The notes beneath the pieces are model-generated. The model was given only the letters and a program-made list of their open reading frames with translations. It searched no databases and was not told the origin of the DNA. Positions 53,371 to 62,209 of a stretch of 64,000 bases of DNA are shown in pieces. The stretch lies in assembly GCF_018333375.1 (NCBI RefSeq), contig NZ_BORW01000007.1:124001-188000 (forward strand), read 5' to 3'. The stretch comes from Paenibacillus cookii. Lineage in GTDB: Bacteria > Bacillota > Bacilli > Paenibacillales > Paenibacillaceae. The position numbers were made by a program, and so were the translations under genes. How positions within the stretch are numbered: position 1 is the first letter of the stretch; each line of letters starts with the position of its first letter.

Positions 53371-53513
53371 AAATACATGATGCATCCATGTTTGTTTCGC
53401 TTTCGTTTGGTTTTAAAAAAATGCAAGGCTACTCGGGAACTTCCATATACCCGGAGACCCCTTTAATGTGTGTCACCTGTTCCCATCAAGGGGCAAGCCC
53501 TTTATTTTAATCA

Positions 53514-54062
53514 TTAGCTTTCGGGTCTCTTTTCCCAAGGCGTCAAAGTGCCTATAACCGTTCTTTTGGCGCCGCTTTTGATGCCGTTGATGACCCCGTT
53601 TGATATTTCTTCGTGCGTAAGCCAGCGGGATGCCTCATCTTCAATGACGAAACCAAGTTTGACCTGATGAACGGTACGTTTCGGAATGTCGCCGATTTCT
53701 TTCGCGATTTCATCGAGATTCGAACGGCTGCCTGTAACGTGATACAAGCTCCACTCCCGGTCCGAAGCCGATTTGATTTCGTTACTGATGGCGTGGATGA
53801 TTTTCGGGTAATTTCCACGAATCCAGGCAACGACAATGTTATAGGCGCCATGGGCAGCGATAGAGCTGCGGATCCCGCCGGTTAACGATTCCTCGTCATT
53901 ATAATCCATCAGAAGGGGAATGATGTTTGGACTGGCCTCGGTCAGCTTCTCCATCTTGGAACGGCTTCGGCCAATGACAGATACCGTATACCCTTGATCG
54001 GCCAGCCATAAAGAAGCTCCGGCAAGCATTCCCGAACCGCCTACGACTAATGCATGTCTCAC
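53514..54062 (-). CDS. Short-chain dehydrogenase/reductase-like protein
   Basis: A 182-residue Rossmann protein with GGSGMLAGAS at residues 8-17 binding NAD(P), and VIGRSRSKM after the second strand. It lacks a clear YxxxK catalytic pair, so it may be a shortened or non-classical SDR. It starts with GTG after AAAGGAGG. It is monocistronic. Confidence 0.7.
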   Translation of the reverse strand: MRHALVVGGSGMLAGASLWLADQGYTVSVIGRSRSKMEKLTEASPNIIPLLMDYNDEESLTGGIRSSIAAHGAYNIVVAWIRGNYPKIIHAISNEIKSASDREWSLYHVTGSRSNLDEIAKEIGDIPKRTVHQVKLGFVIEDEASRWLTHEEISNGVINGIKSGAKRTVIGTLTPWEKRPES

Positions 54063-54276
54063 TCTAGTTCCTCCTTTTTACGGTGAAAATACGGCCCGCA
54101 CATCGATTCATGCGTGTGTATGAACGGCCACTTAAAATTTTTTTCAGATACGTCCATGTCCTGCTTGGAATCAAAATCGGTGTATCACTTTCGTAAAGAT
54201 AGTCACTCTATGTTAATGATATTATAATGATTAAAAAACAAGTGAACCACATCATTTTTTAAGACGAGGTATGAAC

Positions 54277-54774
54277 ATGGAGATTGTAACTTTTTTGGAT
54301 CACAATACTTTTAAAACAGAAGCCGACCATTTGTTTATGGAGCAAAAATCAATCATAAAGGCTGTGTTACCCAATGCAGATGTACAACACGTAGGAAGTA
54401 CGGCAATTCCCAACAGTTTAACGAAAGGGGACTTAGACATTCAGGTTCGCATTGAGCCCGCCGAATTTGAAAATGCAGTTGAAGCATTGTCAAAGTTGTA
54501 TGCGCCTAACGAGGGAAGTATACAAACCGAATCGTTTAGAGCATTTAAAGATGATACGACGATTCCGCCTTTAGGAATTCAATTAACCGTCGTTCATTCC
54601 GAGTTCGATTTTTTTTGGAAATTCAGAGATGTGCTGTTAAGCCATGATCGTTACAGACAGAAATACGATGAGTTAAAGAAAAAATACGAAGGCAAAGACA
54701 TGGAGCTTTATCGTCAGGCCAAAAATGATTTCTTCGAATGGCTAATGGAAACACCTGAATTTACCATGTTATAA
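54277..54774 (+). CDS. GrpB/UPF0157 family protein, AT-rich
   Basis: A 165-residue GrpB-family protein, divergent from that at 41248: VQHVGSTAIPNSLTKGDLDI, RIEPAEFENAV and DELKKKYEGKDMELYRQAKN. The gene is visibly more AT-rich than its neighbours, so it may have been acquired recently. The upstream 200 bases are also AT-rich without a clear promoter. GAGG lies seven bases before ATG 54277. Confidence 0.75.
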   Translation: MEIVTFLDHNTFKTEADHLFMEQKSIIKAVLPNADVQHVGSTAIPNSLTKGDLDIQVRIEPAEFENAVEALSKLYAPNEGSIQTESFRAFKDDTTIPPLGIQLTVVHSEFDFFWKFRDVLLSHDRYRQKYDELKKKYEGKDMELYRQAKNDFFEWLMETPEFTML

Positions 54775-54867
54775 GAGCTTCTCGTGCCAATGTAATTTCG
54801 CCGAAATCTGCCGTTAAGACTAACGGTTTTGGCTTTGATTTGGATCATAAATCCCCTCTCTGCTGGT

Positions 54868-55242
54868 TTATTTCTCCCTGCTTTCCTCATAGACGCGAAG
54901 CCATTCCTTCCCGGAAGCCCACGGGGCATCCGGAGCTTGATCCTTTAACATGTCCTCGCATGCTTTGGCGATGATCCATTCTCTCAGGCCGTTGTCCGGG
55001 CTTTCTTTTAATTCATTGATCAAATAATCCAATCCTTCATTACCGGTGTTTAGCACCTCGCTGTATCCTTCCAGGTTTGCGTTGATATAGTCCGCAGGGT
55101 TGCTTGAGGCTTGAATCTTGCCATTGGAAATGATTGCATCCAAATGTCGATCAATGATCGAAAGAGCTTGCTGCTGCGATGAATTTGGACTGCAGGCAGT
55201 AACCAAAGCGAATATAAAAAGGGAAAGCATAATGCGTTTCAC
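54868..55242 (-). CDS. Lipoprotein of unknown function
   Basis: A 124-residue lipoprotein. The signal peptide ends in the lipobox LVTAC (Cys17). The mature part is acidic and helical: QQQALSIIDRHLDAII, PADYINANLEGYSEVLNTG and WIIAKACEDMLKD. Function unknown. It begins 70 bp downstream of the zinc-ribbon gene. Confidence 0.75.
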   Translation of the reverse strand: MKRIMLSLFIFALVTACSPNSSQQQALSIIDRHLDAIISNGKIQASSNPADYINANLEGYSEVLNTGNEGLDYLINELKESPDNGLREWIIAKACEDMLKDQAPDAPWASGKEWLRVYEESREK

Positions 55243-55312
55243 GATACCTCGCCTCCATTTTCCAAGGTCCTTGCGCCATTACTTCGAATCTGGCTCCACA
55301 CTCCTAGCTCTC

Positions 55313-55714
55313 TTAGTCCCAATCCATAAAGGCCTGGACGGTTAACTTTTCCTTTCTGCAATCCGGGCAATTCAGCGCGGCATCCTCAGGGATATATTCC
55401 ATAGGTTTCGGCGGCATGGGCGCCGAGCAGCGCGGGCAGGCATACCGATTGGTGTAAGTATCGGCGGCCGACTCCATATGCAAATAGATTGCGTTTAAAA
55501 GGTAACCGCATGACTGGCATACATACAAACCGTCAAAGCAATCATAGGTCGATTCCTCTTCATGTTGAATAAACTCTGCGATTCGTTTTTTGCCCTCTTC
55601 TTCCTCGTACCATTCCTGAATCATGCTCAAACTGCAGTATCTAAATCCGATGCCTAAAAATACCTCTTGCTTATAGGAGCAGCGCCCGCAGTTTAATTGG
55701 TATGCTTCACCCAT
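55313..55714 (-). CDS. Zinc-ribbon hypothetical protein
   Basis: A 133-residue protein with multiple CxxC pairs (CGRC, CQSC, CPRC, CPDC) that suggest two zinc ribbons, one in the middle and one at the C-terminus. The GEAYQLNCGRCSYKQEVFLG start is characteristic of a small Firmicute family of unknown function. GGGAGG lies seven bases before ATG 55714. Confidence 0.72.
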   Translation of the reverse strand: MGEAYQLNCGRCSYKQEVFLGIGFRYCSLSMIQEWYEEEEGKKRIAEFIQHEEESTYDCFDGLYVCQSCGYLLNAIYLHMESAADTYTNRYACPRCSAPMPPKPMEYIPEDAALNCPDCRKEKLTVQAFMDWD

Positions 55715-55745
55715 GAACTCGCCTCCCAAGCTTTATGCAAACCGA

Positions 55746-56486
55746 TCATCCCCAAACCTTTCTTGCTTTGATCAATAGAAACAACGGAATTTTCATTCTT
55801 CGATGATACGTCTCCGGATTGTGAAAGTTCTCTTCCCGCGGTTTGGATTCCTTCAAACTTTCGATGACAAACCCCGCTTTTTGCAGTCCGCCAAAATAAT
55901 CCTCGATGGTGCGGTGGTATTTGATCACCTTTCCTCCCAGCCAATCCTGCTCCCGGGGGCCGGTATGGAAATATTGGTCCACGATCCAGCTTTGCTTCAA
56001 ACCTTCCGTTTTGGCGGTTCCGTAGGAAGAGGTGATGACGGGATGCTCTACCGAAAAAATAAAGGCGCCTTCTTGCGCAAGCGCGTTGTAGACCTGATCA
56101 AAAAGGGTATCGATGTCGTTGATGTAATGTAAAACAAGCCGAGAAACGACCATGTCATAAGAAGATGCAGGAAAATCCCAGGCCTCAATTGCGGTATGAA
56201 TGACTTTCCCGTTGGCCTTCGGCAGCGTCTCCTGCGCGAGCTCGACCATTTTCTTTGAACCTTCGATTCCGGTATAAAAACGGGCTCCCGACTCTAAAAG
56301 CTCATTGCCAAATGCGGCGGTCCCGCAACCCAGGTCCAAGACGTTTTTTTCTGTGACTTCGCCTACTAAGTCCATAAAAATTGGTTTCTCAATCGTATCG
56401 TTTGCGTTTTCGTTCCATCGCCTGCGTTCAAGGTATTTGTTCAGAAGTTGCTCGTCGTCGTAAAATTGCGATCCTTTGTAAGCCAT
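55746..56486 (-). CDS. Class I SAM-dependent methyltransferase
   Basis: A 246-residue methyltransferase. The SAM-binding motif is NVLDLGCGTAAFGNELLESG at about residues 48-67, with an acidic residue in YTGIEGSKKM, a VLHYINDIDTLFDQVY post-motif and SVEHPVI after it. Substrate unknown; related proteins act on small molecules. It begins a set with the zinc-ribbon and lipoprotein genes on the minus strand. Confidence 0.85.
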   Translation of the reverse strand: MAYKGSQFYDDEQLLNKYLERRRWNENANDTIEKPIFMDLVGEVTEKNVLDLGCGTAAFGNELLESGARFYTGIEGSKKMVELAQETLPKANGKVIHTAIEAWDFPASSYDMVVSRLVLHYINDIDTLFDQVYNALAQEGAFIFSVEHPVITSSYGTAKTEGLKQSWIVDQYFHTGPREQDWLGGKVIKYHRTIEDYFGGLQKAGFVIESLKESKPREENFHNPETYHRRMKIPLFLLIKARKVWG

Positions 56487-56587
56487 TGCGGGTGATTCCC
56501 TCCCTTACTCTCTGAATGATATTCCCGGCATGCCGAATGTATTAGAAGCTTACCGGGGCATGAGCGTAATCGCTGCTTTTAAAAACG

Positions 56588-56653
56588 TTATCCCGTCTTC
56601 ATCAGCGGCTTCTTATTAAACAAAGCCTGGCTACGATAACCATTGGCTTTCAT
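56588..56653 (-). CDS. Short ORF divergent from tetR
   Basis: ATG at 56653 follows AGGAGGAAATCACGGTG and encodes 21 residues (MKANGYRSQALFNKKPLMKT then G) before a stop. It faces the TetR gene across the palindromic operator at 56707-56721. It may be a truncated gene or a leader peptide; I cannot assign a function. The rest of 56487-56767 holds nothing else. Confidence 0.3.
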   Translation of the reverse strand: MKANGYRSQALFNKKPLMKTG

Positions 56654-56706
56654 CACCGTGATTTCCTCCTGAAAAACGAAAAAAAGCTGCGCAACTGTGA
56701 TATACT

Positions 56707-56721
56707 GTTTATATTATAAAC
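56707..56721. promoter_or_regulatory. TetR operator upstream of the regulator gene
   Basis: GTTTATATTATAAAC is a perfect palindrome around a central T, 47 bp before the TetR start. The same arms recur at 59197-59211 before the efflux pump gene, so the TetR protein probably binds both. Confidence 0.6.
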
Positions 56722-56767
56722 ACTTTTAGAGGAAGACGGCTACGGTCGAATGAGGGGGTACATTCTG

Positions 56768-57568
56768 ATGAGCAATGACGATATGACACCGGAAGAAGAA
56801 GCGGCAAAGATGCTTCCCGCCGGCGCGGCGCTCGGCTGGGGATTGGTCAAGCCGCCGCAGCGGGGGCCCAAGCGGGAAATGAGCATCGACCTGATCGTGT
56901 CGAAGGCGATAGAGATCGCGGACCAGGACGGCCTCGCCGCCGTCTCGATGAACCGGATCGCGTCCGCGCTCGGCTTCACGGCGATGTCTCTTTACCGCTA
57001 CATCCCGAGCAAAGACGACCTGCTCATCCTCATGCAGGATGCGGCATGCGATATTCCGCTGCCTCCGGAGCGCCCCCCGCATGAATGGCGGGAGAGCATG
57101 CGCGAGTATGTGCTGGGAACGGTCGCTATTTTTCGGAAACATCCATGGTATGGGGATATTCCGATTCTCGGCATTCCGATCACGCCTAACAATCTACGGA
57201 TCGTCGATTGGGCGCTCCGGCCGCTGCGGGATATGCCCCTGGACGATTTCGAGAAAATGTCGATCGTTCTTCTGCTGAGCGGCTATGCCCGTAATTGCGG
57301 GATGCTCCGGCGCGACATCGATCGGGCGGTTCAGGCCGGTTCGAGCGAGGAAGCGTTCAGCGGCATCAATTATTCGGCGGCGCTGCGGACGCTGGTCAAG
57401 CCGGAACAATATCCGGACTTGTATCCGATCGTCATGTCGGGGGTTTATTCGGGTGAGAAAGAGGCCGAAAACACCGTGGGCGACGATTTGGAATTTGGAC
57501 TGGAACGGATGCTGGACGGGATCGAACAGTATTTGAACCGGAAAATGGGCGGCGGCACAGCCCCATAA
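56768..57568 (+). CDS. TetR/AcrR-family repressor
   Basis: A 266-residue repressor. A basic segment (GPKREMSIDLIVSKAIEIA) leads into the helix-turn-helix MNRIASALGFTAMSLYRYIP at about residues 66-85. The long C-terminal ligand-binding part resembles the tetracycline-repressor-type dimerisation domain. It is convergent with the MFS gene and shares an operator motif with it, so it should control the pump and itself. ATG 56768 follows GAGGGGG; an ATG six codons earlier also exists. Confidence 0.85.
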   Translation: MSNDDMTPEEEAAKMLPAGAALGWGLVKPPQRGPKREMSIDLIVSKAIEIADQDGLAAVSMNRIASALGFTAMSLYRYIPSKDDLLILMQDAACDIPLPPERPPHEWRESMREYVLGTVAIFRKHPWYGDIPILGIPITPNNLRIVDWALRPLRDMPLDDFEKMSIVLLLSGYARNCGMLRRDIDRAVQAGSSEEAFSGINYSAALRTLVKPEQYPDLYPIVMSGVYSGEKEAENTVGDDLEFGLERMLDGIEQYLNRKMGGGTAP

Positions 57569-57580
57569 AGCTGCAGCTAA

Positions 57581-57622
57581 AAAGGCTGCTTCCAGGAATC
57601 CATTCTTGGAAGCAGCCTTTTT
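57581..57622. terminator. Bidirectional terminator between tetR and MFS genes
   Basis: AAAGGCTGCTTCCA pairs perfectly with TGGAAGCAGCCTTT, with T and A tails on the two sides. The two convergent genes end on either side. Confidence 0.92.
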
Positions 57623-57638
57623 CATTAAAATGCCGAGT

Positions 57639-59180
57639 TTACGCGGCGGTGCTGACGGCCTTTTTCTTGTCACGGAGCAGGATGACCGTGACTGCAGTGG
57701 CGAGCAGCAGGATAACCGCGGAAACGATGCAGGTCGCATGCATGGCGGTGATGAAGGCTTCCCGGGAAGCCTTCATCATTTGGGCCGCGGCTTCCGTCGG
57801 CAAAAGCCGGGCGGCGGCCGATGCTCCGGCGATGGTCTGCCCGGCTGCCCGGGCAGCCTCCGGCGCAAGCTCCGTGGGCAGGAACGGAGTGACCGCATGG
57901 CGGTAGACAGCGGCGAGGACGCAGCCGAGAATCGCGATGCCGAACGCCCCTCCGAGCTCATTGGACGTTTCTATGAGGCCGCCGACGGCTCCGGCGCGAT
58001 CAGCCGGGGCCACGCCCACGACATAATCGGTAACGAGGGTCATGACGGAGACGATTCCGGCCGCAACCAGACCGGCTCCAATGAGCAAAACGACCAGCGG
58101 CGAGAAGCCCTCCAGGCGGATCTGGGACAAAACGCCGAAGCCGACCGCCGACAGGACAAAGCCCCCGGCCATCACCCGCGGTCTCCCGCAGGTTTGCGAC
58201 AATTTCCCGGCAATCGGCGCCGCCGCGGCGACCACGATCGAAGGCGCCACGCTCCAGAGGGAAGCGACGAACGGGGAATAGCCAAGAACCGACTGAAGAA
58301 ACTGGGTACAGATCAATGAGCTGGCCATAAGAGTGAATGCAGCGATAAAGTTCACAAGAATCGAACCCCCGATCCGCCGCTCCATCAGCGCGCGGATATC
58401 CAGCAGCGGGTTGGGGAGGGTCCATTGACGCCGCACGAACAGGACTCCGACAAGCAAGCCTGCTGCGAGCAAAGCTGCGGGAAGGATCGCCCAGCCCTCT
58501 TCCGCAAGCGTCTTCACGCCGTATGTTACGGGCAGGATCGCCGCCAAATCGAGAATCGAGCTGAAGACATCGACCCGGCTCTGTGCCGTGCTGCGGGACT
58601 CCGGCAGCAGGAACGGCGCAATGATGAGCAGCAGCGCCATCGCGGGGATATTGATGAGGAACACGGAACCCCAGGAGAAAGAGTCCAGGAGCAGGCCGCC
58701 GATAATCGGCCCGATGGTGACGCCGCCGGCCATGACGGCGCTCCAAATTGCCATCGCCTTCATCCGCTGCGCCGGATCTTGAAACATCGTGCGAACAAGA
58801 GCCAGCGTCGACGGCATGAGGGTCGAACCGGCGATGCCCAGAATGGCCCGGGCGAGAATCAAGGTTTCGGCCGTCTGGGCATACGCTGCTAACAACGAAC
58901 TAAGCGCGAAGCCGACCGAACCGATCATCAGCAGCCTCCGGCGTCCGATCCGGTCGCCGACGGCCCCCATCGTGAGGAGCAGGCCGGCGAGAATGAAGCC
59001 GTAAACGTCGAAAATCCACAATTGCTCGGTGGCGGTCGGCAGTAAATCATCGGCAATGGCGGGTGCGGCAAAAAACAGGATGGAAACGTCCATCGATACG
59101 ACCATCAGCGGGAGACACAGGATGCATAGCGCGATCCATTCCTTGCGGCCGGCCGCTGCGGGGGTTGCAGTGCTCATCAT
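57639..59180 (-). CDS. MFS efflux pump, DHA2/EmrB-QacA family
   Basis: A 513-residue transporter with 14 membrane helices. Motif A is GDRIGRRRLLMIGS at about residues 76-89, motif B is in the ARAILGIAGS segment and motif C in GPIIGGLL. The QacA subgroup exports quaternary ammonium compounds, dyes and other drugs by proton antiport. The ATG at 59180 follows AAGGAG, with the palindrome 59197-59211 just upstream. Confidence 0.9.
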   Translation of the reverse strand: MMSTATPAAAGRKEWIALCILCLPLMVVSMDVSILFFAAPAIADDLLPTATEQLWIFDVYGFILAGLLLTMGAVGDRIGRRRLLMIGSVGFALSSLLAAYAQTAETLILARAILGIAGSTLMPSTLALVRTMFQDPAQRMKAMAIWSAVMAGGVTIGPIIGGLLLDSFSWGSVFLINIPAMALLLIIAPFLLPESRSTAQSRVDVFSSILDLAAILPVTYGVKTLAEEGWAILPAALLAAGLLVGVLFVRRQWTLPNPLLDIRALMERRIGGSILVNFIAAFTLMASSLICTQFLQSVLGYSPFVASLWSVAPSIVVAAAAPIAGKLSQTCGRPRVMAGGFVLSAVGFGVLSQIRLEGFSPLVVLLIGAGLVAAGIVSVMTLVTDYVVGVAPADRAGAVGGLIETSNELGGAFGIAILGCVLAAVYRHAVTPFLPTELAPEAARAAGQTIAGASAAARLLPTEAAAQMMKASREAFITAMHATCIVSAVILLLATAVTVILLRDKKKAVSTAA

Positions 59181-59196
59181 AAATCCTCTCCTTATT

Positions 59197-59211
59197 GTTT
59201 ATGATATAAAC
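59197..59211. promoter_or_regulatory. TetR operator upstream of the MFS gene
   Basis: GTTTAT-gat-ATAAAC matches the palindrome at 56707-56721. Two direct copies of AACAGTATAT follow at 59225-59234 and 59241-59250, so there may be additional half-sites or overlapping promoter elements. Confidence 0.6.
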
Positions 59212-59323
59212 AGTAACTTTTGAAAACAGTATATTACATAAACAGTATATGGTCAACACAAATTGTGCGCATATAACAAAAAAAGGCGCTAGCCTTGTGG
59301 GCCGCGCCTCTTGTACTACAACA

Positions 59324-60355
59324 TTATTTTTGATGGTTTAGTTGTTCGAAAAACCGCAGGTTCGTGTCGAAATCCGGTACGCTTTGGGTTGCTTCGGCTT
59401 GTTTCACCAGTTGAACGACCAGGTCATTATAAGGCGTCAAAATGCCTTTCCCCTTTGCAAGCCGCGGTACGACCCCATTGATATCATCGATTTCCGTCTT
59501 GCGTTTTTTCTCCAGGTCCTGCAGCATGCTTGCTTTGAGCCGTCTCGACGATTTCATGAACCCCCGAAGCGTCTGCACGCGTGCCGGAAGGTCCTCTTCG
59601 CTTTGGATTTCCAAAGACGCCAGATCAAATCCGTTCATTGGGGCAAAGGTGACGCCGTTCGCATGACCGACTTTGATCGTCTCATCCGCGATATGCGCGG
59701 CGCTGACAACGCTGACCTCATGATCCAACACCCCGCCGAACTCCGTATTCAGCGCAGCCGATAACCCGCTAAACGCGTTGTTGATCAGCAGTTTGGACCA
59801 TTTGGTCCCCACCAGGTTGTCGGAAATGTGCGTGCCCCCCACAAGATCCAAAATCGTTTTGATCCGCTGTATTCTTTCCGTCCGTTCGCCGTTTAATTCC
59901 CCGATTTGAAAAGCATAGCTTTTAAAATGGCTGTACTCTGTCGTAAGGCTTGAAATTCCCGGTTCCATGAACGTTGCGCCAAATTCGACCGACCCGGCGA
60001 TGACGCGTTCCCGGCCCACAATGGACGCCACCTTTTCTTCAGGGATGCCGTTTTGCAGGGAAAGCACGACGCTATCATCGCCTAAAAACGGCAGCAAATT
60101 CTGCAGAACGGAATCGTTATAAAGCTGCTTGGTTAACAGCAACACCAAATCGTAAGTTCCGGACATGTCATCAGGAGTGATGGCTTTCACCTTGGCTTGA
60201 AAATCCGTCGTGCCGGTAATTTTTGCGCCGGATTGGTTTAACGCGTCCACATGGGCTTGGTAGACATCGATCAGCTCCACGTCTTGTCCACCCGCAGCCA
60301 TGTAGGCTCCGGCAATGGTTCCCAATGAACCCGCTCCTAAAACTGCAATTCGCAT
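59324..60355 (-). CDS. Ketopantoate reductase-family protein (PanE/ApbA-like)
   Basis: A 343-residue NAD(P)-dependent reductase. The Rossmann motif GAGSLGTIAG is at residues 7-16. LTKQLYNDSVLQ and NGIPEEKVASIVG are in the binding domain, and NLVGTKWSKLLINNAF starts the helical domain with the conserved lysine of the family. Whether its substrate is ketopantoate is uncertain, since it sits beside an acetoacetate-decarboxylase-like gene. AAGGGGG precedes the ATG. It is 16 bp downstream of the broken decarboxylase, as part of the same operon. Confidence 0.85.
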   Translation of the reverse strand: MRIAVLGAGSLGTIAGAYMAAGGQDVELIDVYQAHVDALNQSGAKITGTTDFQAKVKAITPDDMSGTYDLVLLLTKQLYNDSVLQNLLPFLGDDSVVLSLQNGIPEEKVASIVGRERVIAGSVEFGATFMEPGISSLTTEYSHFKSYAFQIGELNGERTERIQRIKTILDLVGGTHISDNLVGTKWSKLLINNAFSGLSAALNTEFGGVLDHEVSVVSAAHIADETIKVGHANGVTFAPMNGFDLASLEIQSEEDLPARVQTLRGFMKSSRRLKASMLQDLEKKRKTEIDDINGVVPRLAKGKGILTPYNDLVVQLVKQAEATQSVPDFDTNLRFFEQLNHQK

Positions 60356-60371
60356 TTGAAAATCCCCCTTT

Positions 60372-61112
60372 TTACTTTTCGGCCAAATAGTCGTACACAA
60401 CCGTTGGAGAAGCCAACGACAGCTCGGTGACGATATGGGAAGCCGATACGACCTCCAGCACAGGCAAATCGGCCATCGGCGCAAGCGCATGGGCGAATAG
60501 CTCCAGCCTAGCGGGGCCTGACCAAGCGCCAAGGATTTGAATATCCGTGATTTGGCTCCGGACCAATTCGCAGATTCTGGGGTAACCGTCGTAGCCCGGC
60601 ATTTTTTTCAGCATATAGTTCGGTTTTACGATTTCGTGAAGCGCCTCCGCATGGTCCAGCGGAAAATGCTTATACCCCATGGTAGCCGTAGCGACCCTCA
60701 AAGTGCCGTAATCCAGAAGCCCTACCAAGGTGTCGGAATCGACGTACAGACTCGGCTTGCCCAGCTTTTTAGGATAGGCCGCGATTTCCCTGCCGGATGC
60801 AATGGCCGGAAAGCTGTCCACATACATGGCATGAAGTTAGTCGCCTTCCTCCCCTTCAAAGCTTACCGGTATGACCTGTCCGCACTCCGTGTACGAGCCG
60901 AGCCCCGTTACGTCCGGCATCTTCATGATTTCGAACTTGACGAGCGGCTCCGTCACCTCCAAAGGCTCCGGAACGATTTTTTTCAATTTTTCCAGATCCG
61001 TTTTATATACAATGTTCAAATACTCGCGATGATAAAAACGATAAGGCCCTAAAGGAAACGCCCCTGCATCAAGCGGAGTCGTAAACTGCTTCACCACTTC
61101 ATCCTTTTTCAC
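60372..61112 (-). pseudogene. Acetoacetate decarboxylase interrupted by one stop codon
   Basis: The GTG at 61112 starts VKKDEVVKQFTTPLDAGAFP, and the frame continues into VIPVSFEGEEGD, then TAA at 60837-60839, then LHAMYVDSFPAIA and REIAAYPKKLGKPSLYVDS, with the catalytic lysine pair, to 60372. Family members have a tyrosine at this position (TAC to TAA), so a single base change explains the break. A functional enzyme would decarboxylate acetoacetate or a related keto acid. A restart at ATG 60827 would lack the N-terminus. Confidence 0.85.
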
Positions 61113-61210
61113 CTGAATGCACCTTCCTTTTTGCATTTATGCTGTCCTGCTCTTCGATCTACCCCTATTTTACATCGCGGTTTTACATTTAATCTAATAC
61201 ATAATAAAAT

Positions 61211-61224
61211 ATAAATACATTTAT
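61211..61224. promoter_or_regulatory. Palindrome, candidate LysR box
   Basis: ATAAAT-ac-ATTTAT in the AT-rich 140-bp gap between the LysR gene and the decarboxylase operon fits the usual location of a LysR-type binding site. No T-N11-A core stands out otherwise. Confidence 0.4.
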
Positions 61225-61255
61225 CAAAATAAATATATAAGGTGCAAAAAGATCG

Positions 61256-62146
61256 ATGGAGCTGCTCCAATTAAAATATTTTCAGACCGTCGCCTATACC
61301 GAGCATATTTCCAAGGCCGCGGAACAACTGAATATTGCCCAGCCTTCTTTAAGCCTGACCATCAAGCGGCTGGAAGACGAGTTAGGCACGAGTCTATTCC
61401 TCCGAAAAGGAAGGAACATCGAGCTAAGTCCCTCCGGAAAAATCCTTTTAAAACATGTGAACAAAATTTTTACCGAGCTTGAAAATGCAAAAACGGAAAT
61501 ACAGGCACAGGGTTATGAACAGGACCGGACCATCAGGATATCGATCTCCAATCCGAGATTTCTCTCGGGATTGATCAGCGAATACATTACCCGGCATCCG
61601 GATACGAAAATACACCAGGAAGTCGGGGAAAGAACCGAAATCATGACCCGCTTAAAAAAGAGGGAGATCGATTTAGGCATCGCAGGCGGTCCGCCGACCG
61701 CGGATGAAGAAATCGAAAGCTGCGTGCTGGTGGATGAGGACATCGTGTTGGTTTTGCCTTCAAGCCACAAGCTGGCGGGAAAATCCGAAATTTCATTAAG
61801 CGAAGTTGCCGCCGAACCGTTTATATCCTTGGCCAACAACGAGGAGTATCGCGGTTTTACGACAAGCCTTTGCGAAAGGGCAGGTTTTACCCCCAGCAAC
61901 AATTTCGAGGTGGATTCTCATCTATTGGCGGAAATCATAAAACTGGACCAAGGCGTGGCGCTGCTTCCCATCTCGGCATGCAGAACACTCGGCTTGCATT
62001 ACGTCAAAATCACGGACATCGACCCTGCCTATACCGTCAGGTTGTCGTGGGTCAAAGATCGTTTGTTGTCTCCGACCGTGACAGAGTTCCGGGATTTTAT
62101 CATTTCCTATTTCAAAGAAAACCATGGAATGTATAAGGTGTATTGA
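61256..62146 (+). CDS. LysR-family transcriptional regulator
   Basis: A 296-residue LysR protein. The winged helix-turn-helix at about residues 1-60 reads AAEQLNIAQPSLSLTIKRLE, with the effector-binding domain after 90. It is divergent from the decarboxylase/reductase operon, which it probably controls in response to a small acid. A palindrome lies in the shared promoter. ATG at 61256. Confidence 0.9.
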   Translation: MELLQLKYFQTVAYTEHISKAAEQLNIAQPSLSLTIKRLEDELGTSLFLRKGRNIELSPSGKILLKHVNKIFTELENAKTEIQAQGYEQDRTIRISISNPRFLSGLISEYITRHPDTKIHQEVGERTEIMTRLKKREIDLGIAGGPPTADEEIESCVLVDEDIVLVLPSSHKLAGKSEISLSEVAAEPFISLANNEEYRGFTTSLCERAGFTPSNNFEVDSHLLAEIIKLDQGVALLPISACRTLGLHYVKITDIDPAYTVRLSWVKDRLLSPTVTEFRDFIISYFKENHGMYKVY

Positions 62147-62173
62147 TGCGAATGATATCCGTGTAAAAAATAA

Positions 62174-62193
62174 AAGCCGGCGGCTGCCGGCTT
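62174..62193 (-). terminator. Terminator of the 62210 gene
   Basis: AAGCCGGC-ggct-GCCGGCTT hairpin; on the minus strand TTTTATTTTTT follows. It lies 17 bp past the stop at 62210. Confidence 0.8.
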
Positions 62194-62209
62194 GCACTGT
62201 CTAACAATT

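Noticed and set aside
53286..53510. 74-codon plus-strand frame
   Set aside because: Runs through a minus-strand terminator hairpin and has no protein features.
41248..54774. The two GrpB-family genes as a recent duplication
   Set aside because: The two proteins differ strongly in sequence and base composition, so they are not recent copies of each other.
60372..60827. Separate decarboxylase starting at ATG 60827
   Set aside because: It lacks the family N-terminus and a ribosome site; a nonsense mutation in one gene explains the two frames better.
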